A stretch of 64,000 bases of DNA. It comes from Streptococcus mitis. Its GTDB lineage: Bacteria > Bacillota > Bacilli > Lactobacillales > Streptococcaceae. Each line of letters begins with the position of its first letter. Position 1 is the stretch's first letter. This document shows positions 9,212 to 18,187 of the stretch, piece by piece. The notes beneath the pieces are model-generated. The model saw only the letters and a program-made list of their open reading frames with translations. It was not told the DNA's origin and searched no databases. Made by a program: the position numbers and the translations under genes. The stretch is taken from positions 599,001 to 663,000 of the forward strand of contig NZ_CP047883.1 in the NCBI RefSeq assembly GCF_013305725.1, written 5' to 3'.

Positions 9212-9331
9212 TGGCTCATGAATATTGTGTTGTTGTTTCGTTAAAGAAGGTGTTCTTTAGCAGGAAAGGCAGGGAATATGAAGAACTCCAACCTTATTCT
9301 AAATAAACATATATATAAAAAAGGAGAAAAA

Positions 9332-12300
9332 ATGTATTCAAGAATGGAGAAATACCATGGTAGAAGAGCTCAGCGCTTTTCTATTCGTAAGTATAGCTTT
9401 GGTGCCGCTAGTGTTCTATTGGGAACTGCTCTTCTTTTAGGAGCAAATGCTGTTAAAGCTGATGAGACAAGTACTGCTTCTACAAAAACTCCAGAAGTTA
9501 CAAATTCTGATAAACAGAAAACTGATTCAGCCATAACAACACCAGTTGTTGAGGAACTTCCAGAATTAAAGATTGATGCTGTAAAAGCAGATGAAAAACC
9601 TGAAGTTAAAGAAGATGCTAAAACTGAAGCTAAACCTGTAGCAGAAAAAGAAGTTACCGATAAAGCTGCAACAGAAAAATCTGATAAAGGGCAAGCTGAC
9701 AAAAAAGAAGTAGCTAAAGAAAAAACTGACAAAGAAACACCTGAAAAAGCTGCAACAGAAAAAGCACAAGATGAAGTGAAGACAGTTCTTACTCAATTGA
9801 CTTCAGAAGCTGATGTTATGGGCACAGTAGCCTCAAACTTCTCAGATAAAGAAGTGAAAGATGATGCATCTAAACAAAAATTGTCAGCTGCAATTGCTGC
9901 AGTGAAGCTTGAAGCAGTAGCGTCTAAAGGTTTACTTTCATCTGATGCTTCTAAAGATCAGATGGTAGCCCAAGTGAACCGTCTTTCTGCTGCCATTGAA
10001 GCAGTTTATGCTGAAATGAAACGTGCTGGCCATGCAGGTAAAGTAGAATCGGTATTAGCTGCTACTGCGTCAAAAATTACAGGTAAAGATGTTTTTAAAG
10101 ATGGAGAAACAGTTAAAGCTGTAACAAACGCTTATGTTGATATGAATGCAGATAATACGGCTCCTACAGGATGGGGGATTGATACTGTTATTAGTACATC
10201 AACACTTAAAGCAGGTTCAATTACAAAAATTGAACTAACTAACTTAGCTGAGTTGGGTAGTGGTTTGGCAGTAGGTACTGCAATCAAAGCATCTGATGGA
10301 GTTACAGTAGGGGTAGTTAAATCTATCGATTTTAAAACTTCAACAGGAAATAATAACAATAAATCTGTACCATATTGGGCGCAACGTACACAACGTGGTA
10401 TGACTTATGATCAACGTGTTGCTGAGCAACCACCGGTAGCTAACGAAACTGGTACATATACTTATAACATCGAGTGGAATGACAAAGTAAAAAACTATCC
10501 GAATGTGTCGTTTGGAGCGAGTAATTTATCGGGTAATGGATATTTAGCACCAGAAATTTCAAAAGATACCCCTTATACTGCAACTATTAAAATTGATGGG
10601 CGAACAGTTCTTGAACATACTTATACAAGAAAAGGACAGAAAGCTAGCTATCAAAAACAAGGTACTAGTGCATCACTAAGTGAAAATAATGGATTGAACT
10701 ACCTTAACAATGAGCTAAAAAGTAGAAGTGATTCAATCGTATTAAGAACTGATTCAGATGTTCGTTATGGAGTAGGATCTAAATTTACTATTAAACTTCC
10801 AAATGCAAATTTTACTGAATTTAAAGAACTTGAAGGAAGTTCTAGCTTTGTAAATGGATTAAATACAGCGTCTACTATTAAGCCTAATAAAGGAGATAGT
10901 ATTACATATCGTCCTGCTAGTCGTTGGGCTAACGTAAAAGCTAATGAAAACAATGTTTGGATTCTTAATGATGGTCGTGATAGTGGGTTCACATTAACGC
11001 CTCGATTAATCTCACCAACTGAGTTAGAACTTACAGTTACAGAAGGTTCTATTCAAGAAGGTTCTGTCGTTTCTATGCCTTTACAATCTTTAGGTATTGA
11101 AAAAGTAATAAAAGACAAAACTTTAACAAGTGAATATTCTAATATTACTTATGAAAATGGATTAATTAAACAAGGTTATGTAGGAAACGATAAAACTGCA
11201 GCAACTCTTACTGTATCAGGTGGAGAATCTGTTAACGGTGAAAAAGAAGACGTTACAACTACAGTGCCAAACGGTTGGAATGTTAATGGTGACGGTAAAG
11301 TTCAAGGTGAGCCGCCAACAGGAGCTGTTGTTAGAACGTTCAAAGATTTATTGACAGGTAAAGTTATAGGTTTCGAACCAACAAGATATACGGGGAATAT
11401 TCCTTTAAGTGAAGATGGTTCAAAAGATTATACTAATGTGCTTGGAAACAAATATGATGTAAGTAATGATCACGTAGACTTAGTTAAAGAAGTTAATGGA
11501 GAAGAATACATTCTTGCAGATCTTCCTCCTGAGAACGTAAAAGGAACACTAAGTGTTACGAAGACAAGAGCAAGAGATTTATATTCTGAAGAAGAATTAA
11601 AAGCTAAAGGTATAAATGGATCTGCATTTGTTACCCCAGCAGAGTATAATTATGTTAAGAAAACAAAAGTAGAAGAAGTAAACCGTACAATTAAATTTGT
11701 ATACGCTGATAATGTTGCAGGCTTAGCGGGTACAGAAGTATTCCCATCACAAAAACAAACTGTCAGCTACACAGGTTCAATCAAGTTAACTGCAGAAGGT
11801 AAAGCGGTAATTAACTCTAATGACAGACCAGTTTATATTAACTGGAAAGGAACTGATGGACAAAGCACTGATCTTCCAGAACTTGCAGTACCTCAAAAAG
11901 AAGGTTACATCGCAAGTGTAGAAAAAGTTCCAGTACAAGCAACAACAGCTACAGATGAAGATTACGAATATGTTGTTAAATATACAGCAATCCAAAAAGC
12001 GAAAACAACATTCGTAGACGAAAAAGGAAATGCAATTCCAGGAGTAGCTGAAATTACAGAACAAGGTGGATCAGAAACTCCATTAACAAAAGAAGCTGAT
12101 GTTAAAGCTAAAATCGCAGAACTTGAAAACAAAGGATATGAATTAGTATCTAATACATACCCAGAAGGTGGTAAGTTCGATACGGATAAAGATACAGATC
12201 AAGAGTTCAAAGTAATACTTAAACAAAAAGAAGTTACAGTAACACCAGATCAACCAAAAACACCAGGAACTCCAGTAGATCCAAACAACCCAGACGGACC

Positions 12301-15300
12301 TAAATACCCAGCTGGCTTGGAAGAGAAAGATCTAAACAAAACTGTTACACGTACAATCACTTATGTGTACGAAGATGGAACTCCAGTATTAAATGAAGAT
12401 GGAACACCAAAAACAGTAACACAAGAAGCTAAATTCACACGTGAAGCAAAAGTAAACTTAGTTACAGGAGAAGTTACATACGGAGATTGGTCAGAAGCTA
12501 AAGATTTAGCTGAAGTTAATTCACCAGTAGTAACAGGTTTCTTAGCTGATAAAGCAAGTGTTCCAGTAGTAAATGTAACTGGAGATTCAAAAGATATTAC
12601 GGAAGTAGTAACATACAAACCAATCGGATCATGGATTCCAAACATCCCAGGACAACCAACAAACCCAATCAAATATCCAAATAATCCAGATGATCCAACA
12701 AAACCAGGTAAACCAACAGAAACATTACCATACGTACCAGGATTCACACCGAAGGATAAAGATGGAAATCCACTTAAACCAGTAGATCCAACAGATCCAA
12801 CAAAAGGATACGAAGTACCAAATCTTCCAACAGATCCAAGTCAAGACACACCAATCAACTACGTAAAAGATACGCAAAAAGCGAAAACAACATTCGTAGA
12901 TGAAAAAGGAAATCCAATTCCAGGTGTTGACGCTATTACTGAAGAAGGCGACTCAGATACACCACTTACAAAAGAGGCTGATGTAAAAGCGAAAATCAAA
13001 GAACTTGAAAACAAAGGATATGAATTAGTATCTAATACATATCCAGAAGGTGGTAAGTTCGATAAAGATAAAGATACAGATCAAGAGTTCAAAGTAACGC
13101 TTAAAGCTAAAGAAGTTACAGTAACACCAGACCAACCGAAAACACCAGGAACTCCAGTGGATCCAAACAACCCAGATGGACCTAAATATCCAGCTGGCTT
13201 GGAAGAAAAAGATCTAAACAAAACTGTCACACGTACAATCACATACGTATACGAAGATGGAACTCCAGTATTAAACGAAGATGGAACTCCGAAAACAGTA
13301 ACACAAGAGGCTAAATTCACTCGTGAAGCTAAGGTCAACTTAGTTACAGGAGAAGTTACATACGGAGACTGGACACAAGCTCAAGACTTAGCAGAAGTTA
13401 AATCACCAGTAGTTAAAGGATACTTAGCTGATAAAGTAAGTGTTCCTGTAGTAAATGTAACTGCAGATTCAAAAAATACTACAGAAGTAGTAACTTACAA
13501 ACCAATCGGATCATGGATTCCAAATATCCCAGGTCAACCAACTAACCCAATCAAGTATCCAAATGACCCACAAGATCCAACAAAACCAGGACAACCAACA
13601 GAAGTGTTACCACACGTTCCAGGATTCACTCCAGAAGATAAAGATGGCAACCCACTTAAACCAGTTGATCCAACAGATCCAACAAAAGGATATGTAGTAC
13701 CAAACATCCCAACAGATCCAAGTCAAGATACAGTAATTAACTACGTAGCGAACAAAGCTAAACTAGTAGTTAAATATGTAGATGAAAAAGGAAAAGACTT
13801 AATCCCTTCAGAAACAACAGAAGGAAAAGTAGGAGATGAGTACACAACAACTGGAAAAGTTATTCCAGGACACCTACTTGTTCGTGTAGATGGAGATGCT
13901 AAAGGTAAGATTGGCACAGATGGTTCAACAGTAACATACGTGTACAAACCAATCGGATCATGGATTCCAAATATCCCAGGTCAACCAACTAACCCAATCA
14001 AGTATCCAAATGATCCAACAGATCCAACAAAACCAGGACAACCAACAGAAGTAGTACCATACGTCCCAGGCTACACACCTAAGGATAAAGATGGCAACCC
14101 ACTTAAACCAGTTGATCCGAAAGATCCATCAAAAGGATATGTAGTGCCAAACATCCCAACAGATCCAAGTCAAGATACAGTAATTAACTACGTAGCGAAC
14201 AAAGCTAAACTAGTAGTTAAATATGTAGATGAAAAAGGCAAAGATTTAATCCCTTCAGAAACAACAGAAGGAAAAGTAGGCGATGAGTACACAACAACTG
14301 GAAAAGTTATTCCAGGACACCTACTTGTTCGTGTTGAAGGAGAAGCAAAAGGTAAGATTGGAAAAGACGGTTCAACAGTAACATACGTGTACAAACCAAT
14401 CGGATCATGGATTCCAAACATCCCAGGTCAACCAACAACTCCAATCAAGTATCCAAATGACCCACAAGATCCAACAAAACCAGGACAACCAACAGAAGTG
14501 TTACCATACGTACCAGGATTCACTCCAGAAGATAAAGATGGCAACCCGCTTAAACCAGTTGATCCGAAAGATCCATCAAAAGGATATGTAGTACCAAACA
14601 TCCCAACAGATCCAAGTCAAGATACAGTAATTAACTACGTAGCAAACAAAGCTAAACTAGTAGTTAAATATGTAGATGAAAAAGGCAAAGACTTAATCCC
14701 TTCAGAAACAACAGAAGGAAAAGTAGGAGATGAGTACACAACAACTGGAAAAGTTATTCCAGGATACCTACTTGTTCGTGTTGAAGGAGAAGCTAAAGGT
14801 AAGATTGGCACAGATGGTTCAACAGTAACATATGTGTACAAACCAATCGGATCATGGATTCCAAATATCCCAGGACAACCAACAAGCCCAATTAAGTATC
14901 CAAACGATCCAGCAGATCCAACAAAACCAGGTCAACCAACAGAAGTGTTACCATACGTACCAGGATTCACTCCAGAAGATAAAGATGGCAACCCACTTAA
15001 ACCAGTTGATCCAACAGATCCAACAAAAGGATATGTAGTACCAAACATCCCAACAGATCCAAGTCAAGATACAGTAATTAACTACGTAGCGAACAAAGCT
15101 AAACTAGTAGTTAAATATGTAGATGAAAAAGGAAAAGACTTAATCCCTTCAGAAACAACAGAAGGAAAAGTAGGAGATGAGTACACAACAACTGGAAAAG
15201 TTATTCCAGGACACCTACTTGTTCGTGTAGATGGAGATGCTAAAGGTAAGATTGGCACAGATGGTTCAACAGTAACATACGTGTACAAACCAATCGGATC

Positions 15301-16174
15301 ATGGATTCCAAACATCCCAGGTCAACCAACAACTCCAATCAAGTATCCAAATGACCCACAGGATCCAACAAAACCAGGACAACCAACAGAAGTGTTACCA
15401 TACGTTCCAGGATTCACTCCAGAAGATAAAGATGGCAACCCACTTAAACCAGTTGATCCGAAGGATCCATCAAAAGGATATGTAGTACCAAACATCCCAA
15501 CAGATCCAAGTCAAGATACAGTAATTAACTACGTAGCAAACAAAGCTAAACTAGTAGTTAAATATGTAGATGAAAAAGGCAAAGATTTAATCCCTTCAGA
15601 AACAACAGAAGGAAAAGTAGGCGATGAGTACACAACAACTGGAAAAGTTATTCCAGGAAACCTACTTGTTCGTGTTGAAGGAGAAGCAAAAGGTAAGATT
15701 GGAAAAGACGGTTCAACAGTAACTTATGTTTACAAACCACTAGGTTCATGGGTACCAAACATCCCAGGCCAACCAACAGACCCAATCAAGTATCCAAATG
15801 ATCCAACAGATCCAACCAAACCAGGTAACGACAAACCAGTTCTTCCATACGTCCCAGGCTACACACCTAAGGATAAAGATGGTAATCCGTTGAAACCAGT
15901 AGATCCAAACGATCCAACTAAAGGTTATGAAGTACCAAGTGTCCCAACTAACCCAGGTGAGGATACACCAATTAACTATGTTCCAAATCCTAAGGAAGTA
16001 GAAAAACCTGTTAAACCAGGTCAACCTTCTAAACAAGAAACACCTAAATATGTTGAAGGTCAAAAAGAATTGCCTAACACAGGTACAGAAGCTAATGCTA
16101 GCCTAGCAGCACTTGGACTTCTTGGAGCCCTAGGTGGATTTGGACTTCTTGCTCGCAAGAAAAAAGAAGACTAA
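9332..16174 (+). CDS. Giant YSIRK/LPXTG adhesin with MucBP-type repeats
   Basis: This 2280-residue cell-wall protein starts at the ATG five bases after AAGGAG; an in-frame ATG at 9278 has a weaker site. The signal peptide carries the YSIRK variant RFSIRKYSFGAASVLLG and ends near KADE. A Lys/Glu-rich segment and a helical region (to about residue 250) precede a large beta-rich non-repeat region (about 250-850), probably the ligand-binding head. Then come two 294-residue long repeats containing TTFVDEKGNxIPG and YVYEDGTPVLNEDG units, and five 149-residue repeats, each with a MucBP-like module (VVKYVDEKGKDLIPSE) and a linker GSWIPNIPGQPT. LPNTG (residues 2247-2251), a membrane segment and RKKKED complete the sortase signal. 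MucBP domains in other species bind mucin; mucosal adhesion here is inferred. Confidence 0.93.
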   Translation: MYSRMEKYHGRRAQRFSIRKYSFGAASVLLGTALLLGANAVKADETSTASTKTPEVTNSDKQKTDSAITTPVVEELPELKIDAVKADEKPEVKEDAKTEAKPVAEKEVTDKAATEKSDKGQADKKEVAKEKTDKETPEKAATEKAQDEVKTVLTQLTSEADVMGTVASNFSDKEVKDDASKQKLSAAIAAVKLEAVASKGLLSSDASKDQMVAQVNRLSAAIEAVYAEMKRAGHAGKVESVLAATASKITGKDVFKDGETVKAVTNAYVDMNADNTAPTGWGIDTVISTSTLKAGSITKIELTNLAELGSGLAVGTAIKASDGVTVGVVKSIDFKTSTGNNNNKSVPYWAQRTQRGMTYDQRVAEQPPVANETGTYTYNIEWNDKVKNYPNVSFGASNLSGNGYLAPEISKDTPYTATIKIDGRTVLEHTYTRKGQKASYQKQGTSASLSENNGLNYLNNELKSRSDSIVLRTDSDVRYGVGSKFTIKLPNANFTEFKELEGSSSFVNGLNTASTIKPNKGDSITYRPASRWANVKANENNVWILNDGRDSGFTLTPRLISPTELELTVTEGSIQEGSVVSMPLQSLGIEKVIKDKTLTSEYSNITYENGLIKQGYVGNDKTAATLTVSGGESVNGEKEDVTTTVPNGWNVNGDGKVQGEPPTGAVVRTFKDLLTGKVIGFEPTRYTGNIPLSEDGSKDYTNVLGNKYDVSNDHVDLVKEVNGEEYILADLPPENVKGTLSVTKTRARDLYSEEELKAKGINGSAFVTPAEYNYVKKTKVEEVNRTIKFVYADNVAGLAGTEVFPSQKQTVSYTGSIKLTAEGKAVINSNDRPVYINWKGTDGQSTDLPELAVPQKEGYIASVEKVPVQATTATDEDYEYVVKYTAIQKAKTTFVDEKGNAIPGVAEITEQGGSETPLTKEADVKAKIAELENKGYELVSNTYPEGGKFDTDKDTDQEFKVILKQKEVTVTPDQPKTPGTPVDPNNPDGPKYPAGLEEKDLNKTVTRTITYVYEDGTPVLNEDGTPKTVTQEAKFTREAKVNLVTGEVTYGDWSEAKDLAEVNSPVVTGFLADKASVPVVNVTGDSKDITEVVTYKPIGSWIPNIPGQPTNPIKYPNNPDDPTKPGKPTETLPYVPGFTPKDKDGNPLKPVDPTDPTKGYEVPNLPTDPSQDTPINYVKDTQKAKTTFVDEKGNPIPGVDAITEEGDSDTPLTKEADVKAKIKELENKGYELVSNTYPEGGKFDKDKDTDQEFKVTLKAKEVTVTPDQPKTPGTPVDPNNPDGPKYPAGLEEKDLNKTVTRTITYVYEDGTPVLNEDGTPKTVTQEAKFTREAKVNLVTGEVTYGDWTQAQDLAEVKSPVVKGYLADKVSVPVVNVTADSKNTTEVVTYKPIGSWIPNIPGQPTNPIKYPNDPQDPTKPGQPTEVLPHVPGFTPEDKDGNPLKPVDPTDPTKGYVVPNIPTDPSQDTVINYVANKAKLVVKYVDEKGKDLIPSETTEGKVGDEYTTTGKVIPGHLLVRVDGDAKGKIGTDGSTVTYVYKPIGSWIPNIPGQPTNPIKYPNDPTDPTKPGQPTEVVPYVPGYTPKDKDGNPLKPVDPKDPSKGYVVPNIPTDPSQDTVINYVANKAKLVVKYVDEKGKDLIPSETTEGKVGDEYTTTGKVIPGHLLVRVEGEAKGKIGKDGSTVTYVYKPIGSWIPNIPGQPTTPIKYPNDPQDPTKPGQPTEVLPYVPGFTPEDKDGNPLKPVDPKDPSKGYVVPNIPTDPSQDTVINYVANKAKLVVKYVDEKGKDLIPSETTEGKVGDEYTTTGKVIPGYLLVRVEGEAKGKIGTDGSTVTYVYKPIGSWIPNIPGQPTSPIKYPNDPADPTKPGQPTEVLPYVPGFTPEDKDGNPLKPVDPTDPTKGYVVPNIPTDPSQDTVINYVANKAKLVVKYVDEKGKDLIPSETTEGKVGDEYTTTGKVIPGHLLVRVDGDAKGKIGTDGSTVTYVYKPIGSWIPNIPGQPTTPIKYPNDPQDPTKPGQPTEVLPYVPGFTPEDKDGNPLKPVDPKDPSKGYVVPNIPTDPSQDTVINYVANKAKLVVKYVDEKGKDLIPSETTEGKVGDEYTTTGKVIPGNLLVRVEGEAKGKIGKDGSTVTYVYKPLGSWVPNIPGQPTDPIKYPNDPTDPTKPGNDKPVLPYVPGYTPKDKDGNPLKPVDPNDPTKGYEVPSVPTNPGEDTPINYVPNPKEVEKPVKPGQPSKQETPKYVEGQKELPNTGTEANASLAALGLLGALGGFGLLARKKKED
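12001..13750 (+). repeat. Two long in-frame repeats (about 882 bp) in the adhesin
   Basis: The first unit starts at 12001 and the second at 12883, a spacing of 882 bp (294 codons). They share the TTFVDEKGN, EEKDLNKTVTRTITYVYEDG and GDW modules almost unchanged. The second runs on into the 447-bp repeat array. Confidence 0.85.
13751..15985 (+). repeat. Five tandem 447-bp repeats in the adhesin
   Basis: Units start at 13751, 14198, 14645, 15092 and 15539, each exactly 447 bp (149 codons), with near-identical DNA. The last unit diverges in its second half towards the cell-wall anchor. Confidence 0.95.
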
Positions 16175-16191
16175 AAACTCATAGTTTTTGA

Positions 16192-16218
16192 GAAGATGAT
16201 TCGTCATCTTCTTTTTTT
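16192..16218 (+). terminator. Terminator of the adhesin gene
   Basis: Perfect 8-bp stem GAAGATGA / TCATCTTC with a stable TTCG tetraloop, then seven T residues. Confidence 0.92.
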
Positions 16219-16234
16219 ATTTCGCTGTTTTTAC

Positions 16235-16263
16235 TTGCGTAAAAAAATATTTTCTAGTATAAT
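16235..16263 (+). promoter_or_regulatory. Promoter of rpsF-ssb-rpsR
   Basis: TTGCGT, 17 bases, TATAAT. Confidence 0.75.
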
Positions 16264-16269
16264 AGTTTA

Positions 16270-16337
16270 TTGTGAGCGAACCTCACTTACCCCTTGCAAA
16301 GTCTTGGGGTCATTAGACCAAAAGGAGGAACATATCA
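16270..16337 (+). promoter_or_regulatory. Structured leader of rpsF, candidate S6:S18 autoregulatory site
   Basis: The leader has a hairpin GTGAG / CTCAC (16272-16286) and a second possible stem CCCC / GGGG (16290-16309), followed by GGTCATTAGACC and AAAGGAGG. An S6:S18-binding RNA in this position is known from other bacteria. I do not see its conserved CCG bulge clearly, so the assignment rests on position. Confidence 0.35.
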
Positions 16338-16628
16338 ATGGCTAAATACGAAATTCTTTATATCATTCGTCCAAACATTGAAGAAGAAGCTAAAAACGCT
16401 TTGGTAGCACGTTTTGACTCTATTTTGACTGACAACGGTGCAACTGTTGTTGAATCAAAATCTTGGGAAAAACGTCGTCTTGCATACGAAATCAAAGATT
16501 TCCGTGAAGGACTTTACCACATCGTTAACGTTGAAGCAAGCGACGACGCAGCTCTTAAAGAGTTTGACCGTCTTTCAAAAATCAACGCTGACATTCTTCG
16601 TCACATGATCGTCAAAACTGACGCGTAA
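16338..16628 (+). CDS. rpsF: Ribosomal protein bS6
   Basis: This 96-residue protein of the small ribosomal subunit has the typical bS6 opening ([17 protein letters not shown]) and the central [16 protein letters not shown] strand. It binds bS18 on the 30S platform. The ribosome site AAGGAGGA lies nine bases before the ATG. It heads the conserved firmicute operon rpsF-ssb-rpsR, which puts both partners of the S6:S18 dimer in one transcript. Length and sequence are standard. Confidence 0.98.
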   Translation: MAKYEILYIIRPNIEEEAKNALVARFDSILTDNGATVVESKSWEKRRLAYEIKDFREGLYHIVNVEASDDAALKEFDRLSKINADILRHMIVKTDA

Positions 16629-16639
16629 GAAGGTAAACT

Positions 16640-17110
16640 ATGATTAACAATGTTGTACTTGTAGGGCGTATGACACGTGACGCTGAGTTGCGTTATACCC
16701 CGTCAAATGTAGCAGTTGCGACTTTTACTCTTGCAGTAAACCGTACATTTAAGAGTCAAAATGGCGAACGTGAGGCTGATTTTATCAATGTCGTTATGTG
16801 GCGCCAACAGGCTGAAAACCTTGCTAACTGGGCTAAAAAAGGCTCACTTATCGGGGTGACAGGTCGTATCCAGACTCGTAGTTACGATAACCAGCAAGGA
16901 CAACGTGTCTACGTGACAGAGGTCGTGGCTGAGAATTTCCAAATGTTGGAAAGCCGTAGTGTGCGTGAGGGTCACACAGGTGGAGCTTACTCTGCACCAA
17001 CTGCAAACTATTCAGCACCTACAAATTCAGTACCAGACTTTTCACGTGATGAAAATCCATTTGGAGCAACAAATCCGTTGGATATTTCAGATGATGATTT
17101 ACCATTCTAA
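16640..17110 (+). CDS. ssb: Single-stranded DNA-binding protein
   Basis: This 156-residue protein has an N-terminal OB fold (about residues 1-105; [46 protein letters not shown]), a flexible Ser/Thr/Ala/Asn-rich linker and the acidic tip DISDDDLPF. The tip is the known docking site for replication and repair partners. The position between rpsF and rpsR and the full linker mark it as the housekeeping SsbA-type protein, not the shorter competence-induced SsbB. The ATG follows AAGAAGGT. Confidence 0.97.
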   Translation: MINNVVLVGRMTRDAELRYTPSNVAVATFTLAVNRTFKSQNGEREADFINVVMWRQQAENLANWAKKGSLIGVTGRIQTRSYDNQQGQRVYVTEVVAENFQMLESRSVREGHTGGAYSAPTANYSAPTNSVPDFSRDENPFGATNPLDISDDDLPF

Positions 17111-17141
17111 TGGACAACTAAAATTATAAAGGAGAAAAAAC

Positions 17142-17381
17142 ATGGCTCAACAACGTCGTGGCGGATTCAAACGCCGTAAAAAAGTTGATTACATCGCAGC
17201 AAACAAAATTGAATATGTTGATTACAAAGATACTGAGCTTCTTAGCCGTTTCGTTTCAGAACGTGGGAAAATCCTTCCTCGTCGTGTAACAGGAACCTCA
17301 GCTAAAAACCAACGTAAAGTAACAACAGCTATCAAACGCGCTCGCGTAATGGCTTTGATGCCTTTCGTAAACGAAGATTAA
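17142..17381 (+). CDS. rpsR: Ribosomal protein bS18
   Basis: This 79-residue basic protein has the bS18 signature: an N-terminal basic tract ([12 protein letters not shown]), then [32 protein letters not shown]. It pairs with bS6 in the 30S subunit. A strong AAAGGAG precedes the ATG. The stop codon abuts the first of four tandem terminators. Confidence 0.98.
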   Translation: MAQQRRGGFKRRKKVDYIAANKIEYVDYKDTELLSRFVSERGKILPRRVTGTSAKNQRKVTTAIKRARVMALMPFVNED

Positions 17382-17408
17382 AAAAGAGGTCCGGGTGGAC
17401 CTCTTTTT
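17382..17408 (+). terminator. First terminator of a tandem array (rpsR)
   Basis: Perfect stem AAAGAGGTCC / GGACCTCTTT with loop GGGT and a T run. Confidence 0.92.
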
Positions 17409-17439
17409 CATGAGCTTGAAAACAAGAAAGCGAATTAAA

Positions 17440-17459
17440 ACCCGCTTGGGTCTTTTTTT
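17440..17459 (+). terminator. Second hairpin of the tandem array
   Basis: ACCC-GCTT-GGGT followed by CTTTTTTT. It is a weaker, shorter stem. Confidence 0.6.
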
Positions 17460-17487
17460 CACGAGCTTTGAAATGAAAGAGCGAGTT

Positions 17488-17510
17488 GAGTTCCGAGTGG
17501 ACCTCTTTTT
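17488..17510 (+). terminator. Third hairpin of the tandem array
   Basis: GAGTTCC / GGACCTC with loop GAGT and one mismatch, then TTTTT. It is nearly the first terminator with one stem base changed. Confidence 0.65.
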
Positions 17511-17511
17511 C

Positions 17512-17532
17512 AGACCCGGTTGTGTCTTTTTT
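17512..17532 (+). terminator. Fourth, degraded hairpin of the tandem array
   Basis: Only AGAC / GTCT still pairs, followed by a T run. It looks like a decayed copy of the preceding units. Confidence 0.35.
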
Positions 17533-17561
17533 CACGAGATAGTTTTTTTCTGACCTTGGCG

Positions 17562-17570
17562 TGCTATAAT
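17562..17570 (+). promoter_or_regulatory. Extended -10 promoter of a GNAT gene
   Basis: TGC-TATAAT. It shows that the ATG at 17569, inside the box, cannot be the start; the ATG at 17605 is used. Confidence 0.65.
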
Positions 17571-17604
17571 GGTAATAGAAAGAGTAAAGGTGGGTAAGTC
17601 AAAG

Positions 17605-18108
17605 ATGAATTGTACGATTAGAAATATGATTAAGTCTGATATTGAATCCTTATCTCATGGATTTATGAATCAAGGTTGGCCTGGTAGAGAGGAAATTTTG
17701 GCTAGATATTTTCTGGAACAGGAAAGTGGGGAGAGAGAAGTCTTGGTAGCGACTATGAATGGAGTAGTGGCAGGTTATATTACCATTTTGCCCTCTGCTA
17801 AATATGGTCCTTTTGCAGAAGTCTATCCAGAATTATCAGATTTTAATGTGTTTGAGCCTTTTCGAAATCAAGGGATTGGGAATCAACTGCTAGAAGAAGC
17901 AGAAAAACGAGTCAAGTTTGTTTCGAGTAAGGTCACTCTTGGTGTAGGTTTGTACTTGGGGTATGGTCCTGCCCAGAGATTGTATATTAAACGAGGCTAT
18001 ATTCCAGATGGGACAGGTGTGTGGTATAGAAATAAACCGCTAGAAATGGGTGCAAGTTGTCAAAATGATAATGATTTAGTTTTATACTTATCCAAGGACT
18101 TACAATAA
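17605..18108 (+). CDS. GNAT family N-acetyltransferase
   Basis: This 167-residue single-domain acetyltransferase transfers an acetyl group from acetyl-CoA to an unknown amine. The acetyl-CoA motif A reads FRNQGIGNQLLEEAEKR (fits R/Q-x-x-G-x-G/A). The beta-bulge strand VLVATMNGVVAGYI precedes it, and the C-terminal motif B includes LYLGYGPAQRLYIKRGYIPDGTG. The start at 17605 has GGTGGG/AAGG upstream and lies 28 bases after the predicted transcription start. It is monocistronic, downstream of the rpsR terminator array. The substrate cannot be inferred. Confidence 0.88.
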   Translation: MNCTIRNMIKSDIESLSHGFMNQGWPGREEILARYFLEQESGEREVLVATMNGVVAGYITILPSAKYGPFAEVYPELSDFNVFEPFRNQGIGNQLLEEAEKRVKFVSSKVTLGVGLYLGYGPAQRLYIKRGYIPDGTGVWYRNKPLEMGASCQNDNDLVLYLSKDLQ

Positions 18109-18148
18109 AACTGGAAACTTTTTGAAAATAGGGGATTTAGCTACTTTA

Positions 18149-18157
18149 TGGTATAAT
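18149..18157 (+). promoter_or_regulatory. Extended -10 promoter of the HAD-cyclophilin gene
   Basis: TGG-TATAAT, no good -35; predicted start about 24 bases before the ATG. Confidence 0.6.
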
Positions 18158-18187
18158 GGAAAGAGTTAGATTGAAAGAGGTAGTGAG

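Noticed and set aside
12361..15315. Several minus-strand frames of similar sequence inside the adhesin repeats
   Set aside because: They recur with the 447-bp period because the repeat itself recurs; they are antisense shadows.
17569..17604. Upstream ATG for the GNAT gene
   Set aside because: It lies within the TATAAT box and would precede transcription start; 17605 has a ribosome site.
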